Assembly: GCA_964595075.1 (NCBI GenBank)
Contig: CAZQNT010000043.1
Span: forward strand, 1 to 5,976
DNA length: 5,976 nucleotides
Direction: 5' to 3'
DNA from: JAHJFW01 sp964595075
Lineage (GTDB): Bacteria; Patescibacteriota; Patescibacteriia; 2-12-FULL-60-25
Shown: positions 5,019-5,976 of the stretch, piece after piece
Numbering within the stretch: position 1 is the stretch's first letter
How the letters are laid out: each line of letters starts with the position of its first letter
Made by a program: the position numbers and the translations under genes
The notes under the pieces: generated by a model
Database searches by the model: none
Told to the model about the DNA's origin: nothing
Seen by the model: only the letters and a program-made list of their open reading frames with translations

Positions 5019-5459
5019 ATGTCTTTCGAAGGAACGATGAACGTTCCGGTTGCTCCGTCTTCACGTGATCGCCTGTGCCCCACAAGACGCGGATACGCTT
5101 TGTATGGGCCGAGGGCGTTGGAGAACGCCGCTGTGTTCGACGAAGAGCGGACGTTCGATAGGGCCTTGCGCTTCATGTTGCAGGAAGGGTTCGTGAACGA
5201 GGAGGCGATCGCGTCGCTCGCGTGGCGCGTGACGCTTGCTGATTTCATTTCCGCCCGGACTGGATTCTGGACGGAGATGGCGAAAACCCGATTGAACATG
5301 GCAATCCGGCTGTGGGGCAGTAACGGGAAGATGACGGACTTCAGCCATGAAGTTTGGCGGCTGTTCCGGATGCGGATGCGCCGCGAAGGCGCGCTCGCGC
5401 GCATCATCTACGGGGACATCTCGCGTCCCAAACAGCGGGCCGCGCGCAAGGCCGCCTAA
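5019..5459 (+). CDS. Unrecognised 146-residue basic protein
   Basis: The gene is complete, with its own promoter, consensus ribosome site and terminator, so it is almost certainly expressed. I do not recognise the family. Residues 1-30 look extended and Pro/Arg-rich (VAPSSRDRLC, PTRRGYALYG). From about 42 to 130 the chain appears mainly helical, with regularly placed aromatic and hydrophobic residues (FDRALRFMLQEGF, LAWRVTLADFI, FWTEMAKTRLNMAIRLW, EVWRLFRMRMRREGALARII). The last residues are strongly basic (RPKQRAARKAA). There is one cysteine (Cys20), no signal peptide and no membrane segment. The basic tail and Arg-rich helices would suit nucleic-acid binding, but that is only inference. Codon third positions are mostly G or C, as in the leftward gene at 1-558. 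Confidence 0.85.
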   Translation: MSFEGTMNVPVAPSSRDRLCPTRRGYALYGPRALENAAVFDEERTFDRALRFMLQEGFVNEEAIASLAWRVTLADFISARTGFWTEMAKTRLNMAIRLWGSNGKMTDFSHEVWRLFRMRMRREGALARIIYGDISRPKQRAARKAA

Positions 5460-5477
5460 CAGAGTTCTTTGCAGGAG

Positions 5478-5516
5478 GAAACGCCCGCCGTGATGATCTC
5501 GGCGGGCTGTTTCTTT
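5478..5516 (+). terminator. Rho-independent terminator after the unknown gene
   Basis: GCCCGCCG (5483-5490) pairs with CGGCGGGC (5500-5507) around a nine-base loop. The stem extends through GAAAC (5478-5482) with GTTTC (5509-5513) across one bulged T. It is followed by a T-rich tail. The hairpin lies 18 bases after the stop codon and separates the unknown gene from the helicase gene. Confidence 0.8.
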
Positions 5517-5561
5517 ATACGGAGTTTTTTCAAATCCCTCCGACTCGTGTACCCTTGCGCC

Positions 5562-5976
5562 ATGCAAACGAATCTCCGTCCGATTTCATACTCGCAGGAA
5601 TTGAATCAAGAGCAGCTGGACGCCGTGATTAACGGGGACGGGCCGTGCCTTGTTCTTGCGGGCGCAGGATCAGGGAAAACGCGGACTATTTTGTATCGCG
5701 TGGCGCATTTGCTTGAACGCGGCGAAGATCCGTCTTCGATTTTGCTTCTGACTTTCACGAACAAAGCAGCGAGGGAAATGCGAGAGCGCGTCGGATCGCG
5801 GCTCGGCGCGATAGCGCACGGCCTGTGGGCCGGAACTTTTCATTCCATCGCGCACCGCGTTCTTCGCGGTTCCGCCGCCGCGTGCGGTTATTCGTCCGCG
5901 TTTACGATTCTGGATCAGGAAGATTCGCGAAGTTTGCTCAAAGCTATTTTGAAAGACGCGTCGTTCGACGTTACTT
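5562..5976 (+). CDS. uvrD: UvrD/PcrA-type DNA helicase, N-terminal 138 residues (runs off window)
   Basis: This is the start of a superfamily 1A 3'-to-5' helicase used in DNA repair and replication-fork upkeep. The visible motifs are the Q motif LNQEQLDAV (14-22), Walker A AGAGSGKT (33-40), motif Ia LTFTNKAAREM (63-73) and motif Ib GTFHSIAHRVLR (91-102), followed by FTILDQEDS (114-122). Full-length relatives are about 650-750 residues, so most of the gene lies outside the window. UvrD, PcrA and Rep cannot be told apart from this part. The ATG at 5562 gives a normal distance to the Q motif. In-frame GTG 5490 and ATG 5493 also exist, preceded by AGGAGG at 5473-5478, but they lie inside the terminator and would add an atypical Phe/Leu-rich leader. 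Confidence 0.95.
   Translation, partial: MQTNLRPISYSQELNQEQLDAVINGDGPCLVLAGAGSGKTRTILYRVAHLLERGEDPSSILLLTFTNKAAREMRERVGSRLGAIAHGLWAGTFHSIAHRVLRGSAAACGYSSAFTILDQEDSRSLLKAILKDASFDVT

Noticed and set aside
5061..5567. Leftward 168-codon frame over the unknown gene and terminator
   Set aside because: The plus-strand gene has promoter, ribosome site and terminator. The leftward frame has none and reads through the hairpin.

Overview
The window suggests a reduced-genome bacterium, most plausibly of the Candidate Phyla Radiation (Patescibacteria/Parcubacteria type). This is inference from gene style, not a species identification. The supporting signs are compact housekeeping genes with almost no Shine-Dalgarno signal, a short MltG, two unrecognised genes with strong translation signals, and intergenic palindromic repeats beside a small GIY-YIG nuclease. 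Base composition is roughly balanced.

Layout. Bases 1-558 hold a leftward, partial, unrecognised gene. Bases 559-766 are a divergent control region with two sigma70-type promoters whose -10 boxes overlap. One promoter reads left into the unknown gene. The other reads right into gpmI (767-2344), a complete cofactor-independent phosphoglycerate mutase. Five bases after the gpmI stop lies a compact unit of about 350 bp (2350-2700): a GIY-YIG nuclease gene inside 31-bp inverted repeats that match at 30 of 31 positions. Each repeat arm is itself a hairpin. A third, degenerate copy of the repeat follows at 2705-2734. Next comes nth (2758-3399), a complete endonuclease III with its iron-sulfur motif.

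Bases 3400-3574 hold a second, unrelated repeat family: one arm pointing right, two arms pointing left, and a ten-base run of N inside the last arm. Then comes a two-gene cell-envelope operon: a PAP2-family membrane phosphatase (3575-4141) overlapping mltG (4138-4926) through ATGA. A clear promoter starts in the mltG stop codon and drives a second unrecognised gene (5019-5459), which has a perfect AAGGAGG and ends in a strong terminator. The window closes with the first 138 codons of a UvrD/PcrA-type helicase.

Functionally the window mixes glycolysis (gpmI), DNA repair (nth, uvrD/pcrA) and peptidoglycan-related lipid-carrier recycling and glycan cutting (PAP2, mltG). The points most worth following are the nuclease-plus-repeat unit, the symmetric divergent promoter, and the two unknown genes, which differ from their neighbours in codon choice and translation signals.
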